From Struthio camelus (lineage: Eukaryota > Chordata > Aves > Struthioniformes > Struthionidae): a stretch of 64,000 bases of DNA. The notes beneath the pieces are model-generated. The model did no database searches. It was not told the DNA's origin and was given only the letters and a program-made list of their open reading frames with translations. Numbering within the stretch: the stretch's first letter is position 1; each line of letters starts with the position of its first letter. The position numbers and the translations under genes were made by a program. The stretch is from the NCBI RefSeq assembly GCF_040807025.1, contig NC_090942.1, positions 68,280,911 through 68,344,910 on the forward strand. Direction: 5' to 3'. Below are positions 22,692 to 35,249 of the stretch, one piece after another.

Positions 22692-24412
22692 GTAAGTATG
22701 TGACATAGAAGCTAAAAATAAATGTAAACTTTAACTTTAAAAAAAAAAAAAACCTCTGAGCCATATAGAATATGGTACTTGTGATATTTGCTTGGAGAAT
22801 CAAAGGTGGAAGTATATATAATAATTGATAAAATAGTTGTCAGGAATCATTTAAAATAAAGTGTATTAGTATTTGCCATTTTTCCGCTCTGGTGCTAAAT
22901 TCTAATTGACAATCCTGATCAGTGATGCTAAGAATGAATGGACAGTCCTTTGGATGACAAAAGTGCGGAGTCCCACTGTCTCCTGAAACCAAAGCACTTG
23001 ATGAGGCCGCCATCTCCTGCGGAGACATTGTTCCGTGTCTTGAGTCTTTCTCCATCATCCTCGATTTAAGGGAGAAAAAGTGAAGGGAGCAATAGCCTGT
23101 ATTGTGGACAAAATCACTTAAGATAGATAGATGTGATATGGCCCATGGATTAATTTATATGGCTCTTGATTAAAAGTTAGGAATATCATTCTCGGAAAAA
23201 GTCTTTAGTTTAATAGAAAAACATCATGGTAAGTTTACAGTGTAACAGCTCGTATTGGGCTCTTTTCTTTACACTATAAGAAAACATTTAAAGACATAGT
23301 CATTCTAAAGCTACATTCTGTTAGTTTTGAGAGTTACTTTTGTGGATAAAAAGAGACTTTGAAAAGGAAATGTGATGTCTAGCTATCCATATGTTAAAAA
23401 GAAATGCATTTTTTACCTAAGATACTACTGACATCATAGTGTCTTGTTACAAGCCTTTGTAAGTTAGTGAGTGAAATGACCCCCATGGCTGAGAACTTTT
23501 TAGGCGAGATTACCTTAATAACGAAAAGCCGTGAGCTTTACAGTTACTCCCTGCGCTGTCTCGTGTGAACTAATCAGCTGGGCTCCTTTTGATAAAACAG
23601 CTTTTTAATATAAGGGAGGTTTTAGAAGAGGCACTCTTTATTTTTGTCTGGGTCAGAACTTAAAAAGGTTAAAGCAAATGCCAGAGCGCTGAAGATAGCT
23701 TAATTGTGAAATCTCAAAAGAGGCAAAATTCCAAAGGTCCTTTTGTTTGCTTTATGTACAACTTTTAGATCTGTATGAAACGGAATATTGAAATATTTTG
23801 TAACAAGAATGTTTATACTTTCTTCTTCAGTATCCTATTTCTTACGTAAAAGAGTTCATCAATTAGTATCAAGAAAAACTCTCCTAAAATAGATAATTTG
23901 GAAAGACAATAAGTTACATGTCACTCTATTACTTTTTGATGATAAAGTTTTTTCAAACAGTAATTATTAAGTCATTCCTATACAATAAGTCTACTCCAAA
24001 GACTTGTTCTTTCATTAGTTTTTAACAAATCTCCATTCTGGAAGTTTGTATGCATCTCATTTGGTCCTTATTACATAAAATTAAAACAGATCCCCTCAAA
24101 ATGGAATTGTTCTATGCAATTTTATTAATATTTAAAAAATAACTTAAAGAATGCCTTAATTGTTGGGTTACTCGTTTGTTTCGCCAAGGGGGAAATGCAG
24201 CAGACAAAACTGAGTATATCCTACACTAGCCTAATAATGTTTCGATGTGATGAGGGAGGATAAAAAAGATTAAAAAAAAAATTCTTACAGTTTAAAAAAA
24301 AAAAACAAAACCCTTGATAATAGCAGTTAGCATGAATCGTTGAAACAGACACTGAAGATACCTGCCTTTTTGAATACCTGCTTTTACATCTGTGTGTCTC
24401 TTTTCCTCTTAG
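22692..24412 (+). other. TMTC1: TMTC1 intron 2 (1.7 kb)
   Basis: The intron is bounded by GTAAGTATG and TTTTCCTCTTAG. It is AT-rich, with an A-run near 22739-22752 and another near 24270-24305. A less AT-rich patch around 22890-23060 is open for 72 codons on the minus strand but is not recognisable. I see nothing else that I can support. Confidence 0.85.
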
Positions 24413-24486
24413 GTAACAGGTATTGTAGGCAGAGCGGATGTCTTAGCCTGTCTACTCTTTCTGTTGGCTTTTCTCTCCTATAATAG
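24413..24486 (+). CDS. TMTC1: TMTC1 coding exon 3 (residues 165-188 and two bases of codon 189)
   Basis: A 74-base exon lies between CCTCTTAG and GTATGG. It starts in phase 0 and ends in phase 2 (AG of an Arg codon). It encodes VTGIVGRADVLACLLFLLAF and then LSYN. The GRADVLA motif is shared across the TMTC family, and the hydrophobic part (about 174-186) forms the next membrane segment. Its length is not a multiple of three, so skipping it would shift the frame. Human TMTC1 has Ala where this protein has Thr166. Confidence 0.94.
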
Positions 24487-25684
24487 GTATGGATCTTTGA
24501 TATCAGTTTTTATAATATGATGAGATGCTCTAGTTTGTTGAGGAGACAAAAAGGAAATCTGTCAGTTTTGGTGAATGTTGGCAGAGTTGCTTCTCCCAGC
24601 ACTGTAGCGCGCCAAAGCGCTCTGGTCCCTGCTTCCAATTCAGTGCCAGATAAGTAATGCTTATAAAAATGAGTAAACATAAAAAGAGAACTCAATGCTT
24701 GAGATATCCTCCTCCACTGATATTTTCAATTGACTGTACACCAGACAAGTGTCTGTAAAGCTGGGCCTAAAATTATCAAGAAATGTTTCAACTGACGGCA
24801 AATCGTCTGTGTGCAGAGTGAAGAACGGTAACTTGTCTGCTTTCAAAATACATGGTGCGACTGCGGGACTCTGAAATATCCCATCTTTGAGAGTGGAGGG
24901 CTATGTCTAGACACTTAGGGGTCCTTTTCAGTTCAAAACCAGCATTCTTTGCTGGTGGTCTGTGTCCTAAAACTGTAACTGAAAAAGTATAAATAAGAAA
25001 TAGCTTTAATGTCGCAGAGGGGGTTTCAGTCCCTTTCATATTGTTATCTCATTTAGGAGCGGCATAGTGCCATCATAGTCACATGGAAAAAAAATGCTTA
25101 TGTTCCTCCTGGGGTGTCTGCTACAAATCTATAACACTGTGTTTGTCAGAAGGTTTCAAAGGAGGAAAATTGGTTGTCACCCCTGTAGGGGCTGGCTAGT
25201 TTGTTTCTGTTTGGCTTTGATTTCTTTCTTCACTTCTTCCTTCTCGTACGGGTTTAGAGGCCAGTTTTGTAATGATTAGGACTCATCTTTGACCAAGACA
25301 AGCGTGGGTGGAATGGAGGCGTTTTTACCTGTATGGTGCATTTTGTCACTTAAGGAAAACTAAGCATGTGTGTTCTGTATGATGGAAAGCAGGTGTTTTT
25401 CTGCTCCTTCTGTCTTTCTACTTATTCTACCTTCTTCTTCCTTGCTTGTCTTTTTTTCTTTCTCTGCTCAAATTCTTATTGCATTGCTGTTAATTTTTAT
25501 GTCTTCTCTTAATGTCCTAGTGCCTAAACCTTTCTTCGTTTATCAGCAAACAGTGTAGATTATCCATGTCACTTATTACCATAATCTTGAGAAATTGAGG
25601 AAAAGTGCCTCAATGTTTGTGTGAATGCAGTAAAGATGAAATTAATAGAGGAATTGAAATATTTATATCAAATCTGTTTTTCAG
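24487..25684 (+). other. TMTC1: TMTC1 intron 3 (1.2 kb)
   Basis: The intron starts GTATGG and ends CTGTTTTTCAG. It is AT-rich with no repeat element or conserved frame that I can recognise. Confidence 0.85.
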
Positions 25685-25861
25685 GAGCGTGGATCAGCTT
25701 TATGTTGGGGAACATTTCCCTCCCACTGCCTCCCCATTCTTTTTGCTGCTTAGTTTATTTCTTGGGACGTGTGCAATGCTGGTGAAAGAAACTGGAGTCA
25801 CGGTGTTTGGTGTGTGCTTGGTTTATGACTTCTTTTCCCTCTCCTGCAGTGGACTCAGACT
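25685..25861 (+). CDS. TMTC1: TMTC1 coding exon 4 (residues 189-247 and two bases of codon 248)
   Basis: The exon follows TTTTTCAG and ends at a GTAAGTAAC donor. Its first G completes an Arg codon with the AG left by exon 3. It is 177 bases, phase 2 at both ends. The order is a short loop (SVDQLYVGEHFPPTAS), a long hydrophobic segment from about 206, then AMLVKETGVTVFGVC and LVYDFFSLS. KETG (223-226) is a conserved TMTC motif at the membrane face, thought to belong to the GT-C core. Nearly every residue from SPFFLLL to SLS matches human TMTC1. The last residues (CSGLR) differ from the human loop, which is variable. Confidence 0.95.
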
Positions 25862-27881
25862 GTAAGTAACATGGTATGCTTGCTATAGTTTTTGAGTGTT
25901 ATCACCTGTACATGCAAAATACGTTATTCTTTTATGTAGCAGAGTGGGACATAGTCTTGCCCTCCTGAATTGCATGGCATATGTTTGTGACAAATTTGAA
26001 AGGCACCAAGATTTCATTCGATATACTAGTGTGTTACTTTATTGCTGCCTGACACTTTTGCTGGGAAAATAGATCAGATTATTAAATGTGAAGAACTGAT
26101 CTCTAAAAGCCTCAATTCACTTATGGAGAGCTCTGGTGAGTCTAACACTTAGTTTTTCCATGGGAATTTTGACTGAAAGCATCAACATCTTAGAAATTCT
26201 GTGGCTTAAATTTTTCCCCTAGCAGCATCTGCTTAACTATTCAGTCTCACTGTCAGCTGTAGAAATATGATATGAATATTAGTAGTAAAATCAAGTTTGG
26301 TCATTTCTGTCCTTACAGAAAGGAAAGTCCAGTCAGTTTTGGAATGACTGGAATAATTATCCACTGTTAGCAGTCACTGAAGGAAAAAACAAACCCTTTG
26401 ATCAAGTCTTTCAGTTGATAGAGGCTGTTTTTTATCCGTCTGTCTGCCAAACCACACCTGATGCAGATCTATCGTCAGCTGAGCAAACGTAACAGCTTAC
26501 TGCCACTGAAAACGGGAGGTCTCACTCCTGTCGTCACTTCCCGTGTTCCTACCTGTGCTGTCCCACAGGCCCTGGAGCTTGTCACACCCCTGCGTGAGCT
26601 CATTTTTCTAGGTTAAAAAGAGATAGTGAACTCCCGTATCTGCAGTAGTGAATTAAATCAGCTCCGGGAAGGGTTTGGGCAGTGCCAGAGCTGGCACAAG
26701 GCAAGAGCAGCAGGATGCAGAGAGGAGGAGAGGGACTTCCCTGCTTCATGAGCACCAAGCTGTTAAATTGCCTCCATGTGTGTGTCCGTGTGCTCACACC
26801 CGCCTGCTTTCTGTGTGTCCCGCGCCCTGTCTTCCCTCCTGTTTCAGCCCTTTCTCTAGATCCTAATGGGGTTTGGATCAAAACGCAGGATCCTCCCTCT
26901 GGCCCCTTTTGCAGCAATAGCAATCAGAGGGCAGGAACGGCAAATTGGCAGAAGCCTTCCTCTGTTTTGACTAGATAAGTAATTTGTCGCCATGCAAATG
27001 GTGGGCAAGTGGCCAGTGAGGAATTTTCTGGGGACTGACCGCCAGCACGCTTGTAATGCTTACATTTATCGTGTGTCAGGTGGCGTGGCGGGAGCTGCCT
27101 GGCTAAAGATAACAGAAATTTTAATTAACCAGGGGAAAATCTGTGCATTCCTCCTTTTCACCCTTCCCCTCAGTCTCCCCCTTTCCTTAGGTTCACATTC
27201 CAACAGCCTCTTCACATTTTTTCCTTGCTTCAGTGACATCCAGTAGCCCAGATGTAACAGTTTATTTAGCTTGCTGGAGTGAAGGGCTGTGGTCCAGATG
27301 TGCTACATTTTAATATTTGCTCTAATTGCATGTATCGTACACTTTGCTATCTGTTTGTGGTGCTCAGGATTGTAGGATTGTATTTGATTTTTAAGGGGTA
27401 ACAGAAAACAGGCAGCCTTCTATGTGCCGCTGAAACTCATCTCCTTCTGTTCCTTCCTCCAGCCCATGTTTTTTGCAGATTTGTTTTTGTTTAAACAAGA
27501 GGGAAAACGTTTTGTTGCAAAAAAAAAAAAAAAAAAAAAAACTGGTTAAGAATTACACTAGGTTCTTCCACACTGCGCTCCCCATCACATGGGGTCTGGA
27601 GAGCAGCTTCATACTGGAGGGCTCTTTTCTGGTCTCTTACTCTAGTTCTAGTTAGGAACCAGTAAATTCTGTATTTCCAGCACGTAGAGACTTCATGTTT
27701 TGGACTAAATAAAATGTTGATTGCAGGAAGGTATGCTGGTTTCCTAATGTACAACCTCTTGATAAGTAAACACGGGGGGAAAAAAAAAGAACAAACCCTA
27801 AAAAGCCTTTCCTCTCTTTTCTCTTCCCCATTTTTTTTCCCCCCCTCCTTTTCTCTGCTTCCCAATTCACTGCGTAATCAG
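25862..27881 (+). other. TMTC1: TMTC1 intron 4 (2.0 kb)
   Basis: The intron starts GTAAGTAAC. It ends after a long pyrimidine tract (about 27808-27860) and CTGCGTAATCAG. A run of 23 A residues lies at 27519-27541. The stretch 26430-26960 is slightly GC-richer but has no recognisable product. Confidence 0.85.
27519..27541 (+). repeat. Poly-A run, 23 A
   Basis: Twenty-three A residues lie in intron 4. The bases before them do not look like a known retroposon, so a retrotransposed tail is only a possibility. Confidence 0.85.
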
Positions 27882-28088
27882 GAGAAACGGGGGGATCCAT
27901 CAGAGGCCTGCACGGCAGCCCGCGGCCTCTCCATCCGCCTCGCTGCAGCCGCCTCCGTCGGGCAGGGAGAACGGAAAACACCGCTTTGCTCACCGGGGCA
28001 CCTGGAACTCCTGCCACCCCGCGGCGCCCGACGAGCCACGGTCTGGGGGCCTCTCCGTGCCCAGCAAAGCCATGTTGGCCATTCGTAG
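27882..28088 (+). CDS. TMTC1: TMTC1 coding exon 5 (residues 248-316 and two bases of codon 317)
   Basis: This 207-base exon has no early ATG in the coding frame, so a start-to-stop ORF search misses it. It begins after GCGTAATCAG, and its first G completes a Leu codon with the CT from exon 4. It stays open for 68 codons and ends CGT AG|GTACTG in phase 2. The protein is Pro/Ser/Arg-rich, without membrane segments. It aligns to the human loop that contains RENGK: here GRENGKHRFAHRGTW (from about 275), then DEPRSGG and VPSKAM. The NG at 250-251 also falls in register with human NG after the same loop length. The exon is far more GC-rich than the introns around it. It encodes the variable loop between the membrane blocks; its side of the ER membrane is not settled by sequence. 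The donor GTACTG is weaker than those of exons 1, 2 and 4. Confidence 0.88.
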   Translation, partial: EKRGDPSEACTAARGLSIRLAAAASVGQGERKTPLCSPGHLELLPPRGARRATVWGPLRAQQSHVGHS

Positions 28089-28125
28089 GTACTGCTGGCT
28101 ACCAGCCATTTTGTTTTTTCTTTTC

Positions 28126-28157
<32 letters not shown>

Positions 28158-28161
28158 TTTT
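28089..28161 (+). promoter_or_regulatory. TMTC1: U/C-rich tract just downstream of the exon 5 donor
   Basis: Directly after the weak donor GTACTG comes a small stem (TGGCT 28096-28100 with AGCCA 28104-28108). Then follows a pyrimidine tract from about 28109 to 28161 with many TCTT and TTCTTC units. In RNA these are UCUU-type sites known to bind PTB proteins, and U-rich tracts after weak donors are known to be bound by TIA1. A role in exon 5 splicing is inferred. Confidence 0.45.
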
Positions 28162-28572
28162 AAATTGTATCATATTAGGTATTTTACAGCTGATCATATC
28201 TTACAACGTTGAGAAACATTAAACTTGCCTTCGGCATTCTTATCCTGAAATGTGCCGTGATTTTTCTGGTGTTACTGGGGAGGGAGGACAGGAAAAGGTG
28301 GAAGGAGGGGCAAGGGAGGAAAGAGGAGGGAATCGAATGGACTATTTCTTCTGCTTGGGAGGAAGGGAATATCTGAGGAATGTAGGTACCTGGAGACTTG
28401 CTATGCTGTCATGGTATTTGTAGGCTTTCCTTCCCAGTTGCACCACAGAGAAAGTCAAATCTGTTACCTTAGTTTGAATGTGAAGAGTGGGAACACATAC
28501 ATGAACACAATAATATCTGAAATTGAGTGAGGGCAGTGTGAGCAGGGTATTATGTGATATTGCTATAAATAC

Positions 28573-28586
28573 ATATATATATATAT
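28573..28586 (+). repeat. AT dinucleotide repeat, seven units
   Basis: Seven AT units are followed, up to about 28641, by an irregular TATG/TGTG-rich stretch. Confidence 0.8.
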
Positions 28587-31500
28587 GGGTATAATTTCTG
28601 CATGCGTGTGCTTATATGCGTATGTGTATATGTGCATGTATATGAAAATAAAGGTAATGCTCACTTTTGCTTTATACCTAAGAATTTGCATATATATGGT
28701 GAAAGCTGGGCTTGGGCAGTAATGGAATGATTTTTATTGGTAGCATGTAGCAGTTCTTAGCACGGTCCCTGCACATCTCATTTGGGAAGGAAGGGCTCTC
28801 CCTTAATTCAGGGTCACGCTCTGACAAGGTGCCAGTGCTCATTTTGAACAGCATGGAGTTGATAAGAGCATTTAGCAGGGTATGACTCTTGTTGTGGATC
28901 TGCGCCTCAGTGTTTTTTTTCTTGTAACCTTGACCTTGTACAAGCTCCACTGCAGCCCCTGCCCAGCTTGCCCTTGGCCATGCCTCACTTGTGTTCTGAG
29001 GCGAGGCTAAAAGTCATTGTGTCTTTGGGGCTCCCTAAAAGACTATGTGAAACCAAAATGCAGATTTAACCCCACGTGGGAAGTGTAGCCAGCCCACAGG
29101 ATGTACAGCTATATGTAGAAATAAGTAATCTTAGGCACCCACTGCCTGTCCAGAAAAGCAAGACAGCTTCTCTAGAATAAGCAGGTATCTAAAAGCAAAT
29201 GAATACGGAATCAAAGTGTTTTGGCTCCAATGCTGTAAAGGCAAAGTTTTTGTCCATCACACGAAGACTTTTTGGAGTCCTCTCTGAAACCCAACAAGGA
29301 TTTTGTCAATGTATCTCTCTCTGATGGAAGGCACTTCCCTTCTGTGTTAATTTTCCTCAGCAATTCCTCCTCGAATAGAGTTTGCTTCTTTGAAAAGGGC
29401 CGTTCACTGTTGATATCCAAGTGATGCCCCCATTGTCTCTTCCAAGGTGTCTTCAAATGTTTTACGTTATTCAAGTTCAGAAGAGCCACCTAACTCCGGT
29501 GAGCTAACGGGCTTCAGCTGATTCCTCCTTCTAGAAATGCCACACTGCCAAACTATGGGATGGTGATTCCTGCAGGTGATTTGAAGTCCGGCTGTCCCAG
29601 TGAAAAATATGGCAGCTTTTAGGATCCGCACAATGCTTTGTTGCTGGTTTTTGTTTTTAACTACAAAATAGCTACAGTATGATTTCAGTTGGAGACCTAT
29701 AACTGCGAGTTTCCCCACGCTGCCTGTTCCGTGGAGGAAGTGTTTTGCTCCCTAAATAAGTCAGAAATTATCCACTGCAGTTCTTTGTTCACTTAGCAAT
29801 CAGCACCTGAACAGGCCCCACATAGCATTTCTGAAGTCTAGGAAAGTCTACGATGTTTTACTTCCCACATAACATTCCTTGTTAAGTAGTTCAGTGAGGA
29901 CTGGCTTTTTTGTTTTTTTTTGTTTTGTTCTTCTTTAATAATCTTCTTGCTGCATCAATGTTGATTGTGTATAGGCTGTTATATGAAATCCATAACTTGT
30001 CCAATCATGGAGTATGTTTTGTCTGTACGTAGTTTAAATGGTTCAACCCACTTAAGAGCTTCCAAGCTGCAAAATGATAGTCCTAATGTTTTGTCTGCTT
30101 GGTCAGACTTGTGTGTGGTTGGTTTTTTGCTTTTGCTTTTAACAAGGAGCTGAGTGGGTTTGGTTGTGTTGCGTCTATGTGTGGGAAAGCATGACAGAAA
30201 AGTGGAAACGAAGTCAAGACTTTTCAGAGTGGCTGAGTGCCAGCTGCTCCAGCTTTGAGACCCTTTTGGCAGTTGGAAACAGCTTCTAAAATTGTTAATT
30301 AAATTTAATTCTTTTCCTGTATCCCCAACTGAATAGAGCAATTAGATAGGCGTGGCTGACCTAAGTTCTTTCTGATATGCCAGGCCAAAATGGGCCGTCC
30401 AAATGCATCTTTTAATATCTTGCCTCAAAACTGTAGTACCTGATTACTGTTCCAGGAGTAATTGTAGCATGGACACCGGTGCAGCTGCTATTCCTGACCT
30501 TTGCTCTCTCCCTACTTCTTTGAATGCTCTCTGTCTGTTATTTGCAGTTGTTTCCCTTTTCCCTGACAGGTACTATGGTGGAGAATGTCAATATAAGAAA
30601 GGTCTTCTGCCTTCCTCCATCTTCTCGTTCCTTGTTTCATTTACCCCCGTTGCTTTCCTTCATCCTACTGCTCCTTCCACCCACTTTGCTTTATGCTTGT
30701 TCCAGACTCCCTCTTTTGGGACCTTTCCTTTTTCACACTGAGGAAAGCCTCTGGTTTCCTAGCTTCTTGAGCAGAGGCCGCAGAAGTTGCGTTGCAGTGA
30801 TTGTGCCTGTGGAACAGCTTCAGGGGGAACTTGTCCAGGTGGCCAACTGGCGTTTGCTTTTCTGGAGCTGCCTGCTCAAGCAGTTTAAAGGATTTCTGCG
30901 TATGGCAAATCAAGCTCTGCTTGCACATAGCTACTTTCTTTGTGAAAAGGGGCTCTCGTGGTGTAAGCTTCTCTTTTTAACTGACTCTGTGCAAAACAAG
31001 TGCAATTGCCTGTTATAAGATGGCTCATTGCAAGATGCCCAAAGCGCATTTGGCTTGATCCCCAGTGGCTGAGAGGGAAGACTGTTATGGCACATTCGTG
31101 TGGTAGTTATGCCTGAGACCTTTGGAAGAAAGTATGGGAAGGGATGATGTACGCTGCTGTAACATAGTATGTCCCAAGGTTGTGTTAGATTTCCTCTAAT
31201 AGTCACATACACGCGCAGACATATACTCGCTCACTCACCTTCCAGTCAAGACTTTACTTCTTCTGTGCTGTTCTCATACCTTACAGGAGGTGGTTCTGAC
31301 CTTGATATTAGTGGTCCTCATCAGAGCCTTACGCAGGACTTTTGGCTTCTCAGGCCCTCATTCTGCATTACCCTGGACTAATCCCTTGAAACAATGGAAA
31401 AGGGATCAGCAGGGTGGTATAGCCATGCTGTAGTGACGTGGCCTTGGTAGAAGTGGTCAAGCTAGGTTTAAGGCAAAGAGGATCAGGCTCTCTGGGTTTA

Positions 31501-34500
31501 TGGTCACTCCTCCCTTCCTCATGTGCTCTAGCATCCTAGATATTTGTGTTTAGGATTTGCCAAATAATGAACAAAATATTGCTGAAATGCTATTAGTGTT
31601 TCTTACTCACTAACTTTCTGTATTGCTGCTGTGGCTAAGCTGTCTTCTGGCTGTCATGTTCATTAAGTAAGAGTTATCTTGGTGTGTTTATCATAAGCCT
31701 TATCAGAAGCATCTCTGGGGGCTGTCCAAATGCATCTTGTGATATGGCTGTATCAACTGAGCCATTTGAGAGAGGAGACTAGAATGGGCTATTTTATAAC
31801 AAGATGCTTATTCTTTCAGCTGATATGAGCAATGTTACCACTCCCCAAAGTAATCATATTTTAAAAAGAAACTTCTCTAGAACACTCTTGGCAATCTTCT
31901 TTGCTAGTTTTTGCCTTACTCCAAATTCTTGTTTCCTCTGAAGGTAGTATAAGGCCAGATAATATCTTCTCGTTGGAGCGTGACTATATTCATGGAATGA
32001 CAGCCATATGCTTGAACATCAAAAAAAATAAAAAAAGCTCCCACAAGCTTTGCAATTTGAAGAGATCTTCTCAGTTATTGATCACACTGAAGAGTGCTTG
32101 CAGTTGTATGGAACAGCAGGATTAAACGTACCACAGCTCAGCTGACTCTCAATGACATCCATATCAAATAGGGGTCTGTGGGCCACTACCTAATCATGAC
32201 TGTGGTCTTTCTCTTCCTTCCATTTGCTAAGTCCTGTCACAAGATGGATTAAAATAGTTTAAGCACTTTCTGTACACAGTCTTTCTCTAGTTGGTATTGG
32301 CATATTATGTGAGATGAATTAGGAAGCACAGAAAACAATTGCTCTATTAAAATACAGTCCATCTTAAAAAAAAAAAAGAATCCTTGCTACATCTGATAAA
32401 AGATAGGAGAAAAAAACAGAAATTGCTGTCAATTATACAAAATTTACTACACAGTTACTTCTCTGTAATCGTTGTTTCTCTGACTTGAATAGGTCTCTTC
32501 CACAGCGAAAGGGAGGGGAAAAGATTTTAAACGGTTCAAAAACTCAGAAGTTGGAAGGCAGATTGGGCAAAATCATGTAGCTTCAAGTACCCTATTTAGT
32601 GCACCAAGTGGCTAGTTGTAAGCTCTTCATTTAAATAAAATAGCTGTGTACTGCTTAATCTATACTTGTAAGTAATTATGATGTCATCAATTAGCTTTCT
32701 ATGTAATAATAATGTATTATCTATCTTGCTACTAGAGCTAACTGAAAAATGCAGGAAAATGTAATGGAGGAGTTATGGGAATCATTCTAATGAGCAGTAA
32801 CTAGAGCTAGTAATGTAAATTCTTGGTGCAGAGAGATTTCTGTTCTTTATTGTCATTTGCTCTTACTTTCACCCATCCAGTGAATGTGTGGGTTGCAGTT
32901 CTGTGTGTGTTCAGGAGTGAAGGATGAGTTAGTCTGGAGAAAAGTGTAGGTCTTCTCACCATAATTTATTGCAATTTTGGGGGTTGCTGGCATATGCTAC
33001 TCAAATGATGTAATTAGGATCTCTTAAGAGTTTTATCTGTTCCCCTGAGTTTGCAGTTTTAGGGCCTGAAGGAGGCTGTTATGACGGTACTCCCTCCCAT
33101 ATGACACAAGTGGAGAATGCAAGACAGAAACTTCCAGGTCAAGTTTTTGCAACTTCTGTTTGGGATAAAGCCAGAGCTTCAGTGCTTTCCCTAAGACGCT
33201 ACCGTGAACATATATGTACAGGGTGCATACACGTGTCCTCTTAAACAGTGGTGTCAGTGACAATACCTCTTTGCATGCCACAGCAATAGTTCACTAGATC
33301 CAGGAAGGCATTTAGCAAGAATAATCTATGTAAAGCGACAGGTTGTCATAGCTGCTTGTGCAAGGTGTGTTCATGGTTATTGTCCGTCATTCTCTTTTGA
33401 TTTCTTGAACCCACTGGTAACTGAAAATTGAGATCTATTTCTTGACATGTTTTTTTCTTCCAAGGCCAGTACAGCTGTAGTTATGTAATGTCACACAGAA
33501 TTCATGCCTCACACTGATTATTGCAAAAAGCTGTCCTGCCCGTGGCCTCCCTCCTCATACTTAGTGACCTTGATGGTTGCAGGTGTTGTAAATTAATTTG
33601 TGGCAGGCCCAGCATCTAAACCTCAGTCATTCTTGAAAAACAAGACCCCCTCAGTATCTTAGACGCTTTTGAAACTGAAACCTCTGCTTCGTTTTGGTAT
33701 TCTAGAAACTCAGTTTTATCACACATGCAGTTGGTGATTTGGCTGGTGAGGCTCTTCCCTTAGAATTACCAGTAGACCAGTGTCCACTGCTGCCATTTTC
33801 CACGTATACGAACCATTGCTTAGTTTATTTTTGTGTTCCTTTTTTATTTTTTGCCAGCTGGCAAAATGGGAGAAGAAGCAGGCATACTTGGAGCTACGCC
33901 CAACGGTGTCACTTTAAATCTCTGTGTATGTGTGAAAGTGAGCGAGCTCACTACGTTGTAGCCCTGTCAGATCCAGGAACAAAACACTTTGATCCAAAAT
34001 TCAGTGAAATTCTTTAGGTTATAGCAGGCAAAAATGTGTTCAGCTGACTAAACCGGCAGCAACGTTGTTTTCTTTTGCAGTAGCAGCGGAAGGAAAATGG
34101 AAAGAGTCTATCGAGCAGGGTGCATTCCTGGGAGGGCTGTGCTGGCCTGGAGATTGATGCGCTAGGAGGAAAAGTATGCTGAGGTCATAACGTATCTTCC
34201 CTGCGTCCCAGCGCAGCGTGTGCTTTCTGTGTTTGAACTGAAGCAGATGCTGAACCCAACAGGAAGGAAGAGTTGCGGGGGGAGTCCCATTGCACAGGAG
34301 GTGCAACAGGGTAGCAATTGCTTGGTGTTGATTTGGCTTTTCCTCACTGGCTGCTGAAAGGACTTCTATTTGCAGTCCTCATGTAGCAATGATTCTTGTT
34401 CGTTTTTTGTTTTTCAAATAACACATTGTAACACATTTCTGCTTTAACATGAGATTCCTCTTTAAAAAGCAGCAGTCTCAGCTGCATGTCTAATACTTTC

Positions 34501-35229
34501 CCTGGCAGCCTTCTATAATGATACCCCCTAGATTCATAACTGATACAGCCAGAAAAGCATCACAGGTTTCACAGATACAGGATTTACATTTTTTACTTTA
34601 CGTTTTCCTGAATTTGTCAGAGTTTTGTAGCAAGGTGTGGCTCAGAGTGTAAAACTCCATGAGTTAGAAGTGGAACCCAAAAAGACCCCTACTGGTCAAA
34701 GGAAGTACTAGGAGTACATTTTCTGTTAGGTTTCTTGTAACTTTCTTAAACTTCACTAAGTCATTCTTTGTTGCATTCACATTCCCTGAAGGTCAGTAGT
34801 GGTTGCATTCCTGTACAAAGTATAGCTTAAAAACTAAAAAAACCTGAGGGTTGCATACTTCCAACAAAATGCTAAAGTTCAACTATTACTAATTTATTCT
34901 TATTTTGGTCAGGGGCGAACATGCAACAAAAGAAAAATCTGGGTGCTTGACACTAGCCATCTATCTTGGATCCTTGCCATACAACAGCAAAATAGTGAGG
35001 AAGGGATCTGGGACTTTGCAGACATCAAAGCAACAGTTAGGGGAGAAATTTTAGGACAGTGATCTAATTTAGTGTTAAGTCTATGGTGAAAAAGGTCTGA
35101 GAGTTTAGCAGTCAAAATGATTGTCTACTGTGGGAAAGCGAGTGGGCATCTTGCAGTGGAGCCAGCCTAGACTTTTCCCTCTCTCCCTCTTTCACTGGTG
35201 ATCTCCTTAGGGTTGTGAGGTGTTGGGGG

Positions 35230-35249
35230 AAAAAAAAAAAAAAAAAAAA
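35230..35249 (+). repeat. Poly-A run, 20 A
   Basis: Twenty A residues are flanked by GGGGG on the left and GGG on the right. No retroposon body could be recognised to the left. Confidence 0.85.

Noticed and set aside
27714..28088. 124-codon plus-strand frame over exon 5
   Set aside because: It is in the wrong frame relative to exon 4. The frame that continues TMTC1 is open without an early ATG and matches human TMTC1.
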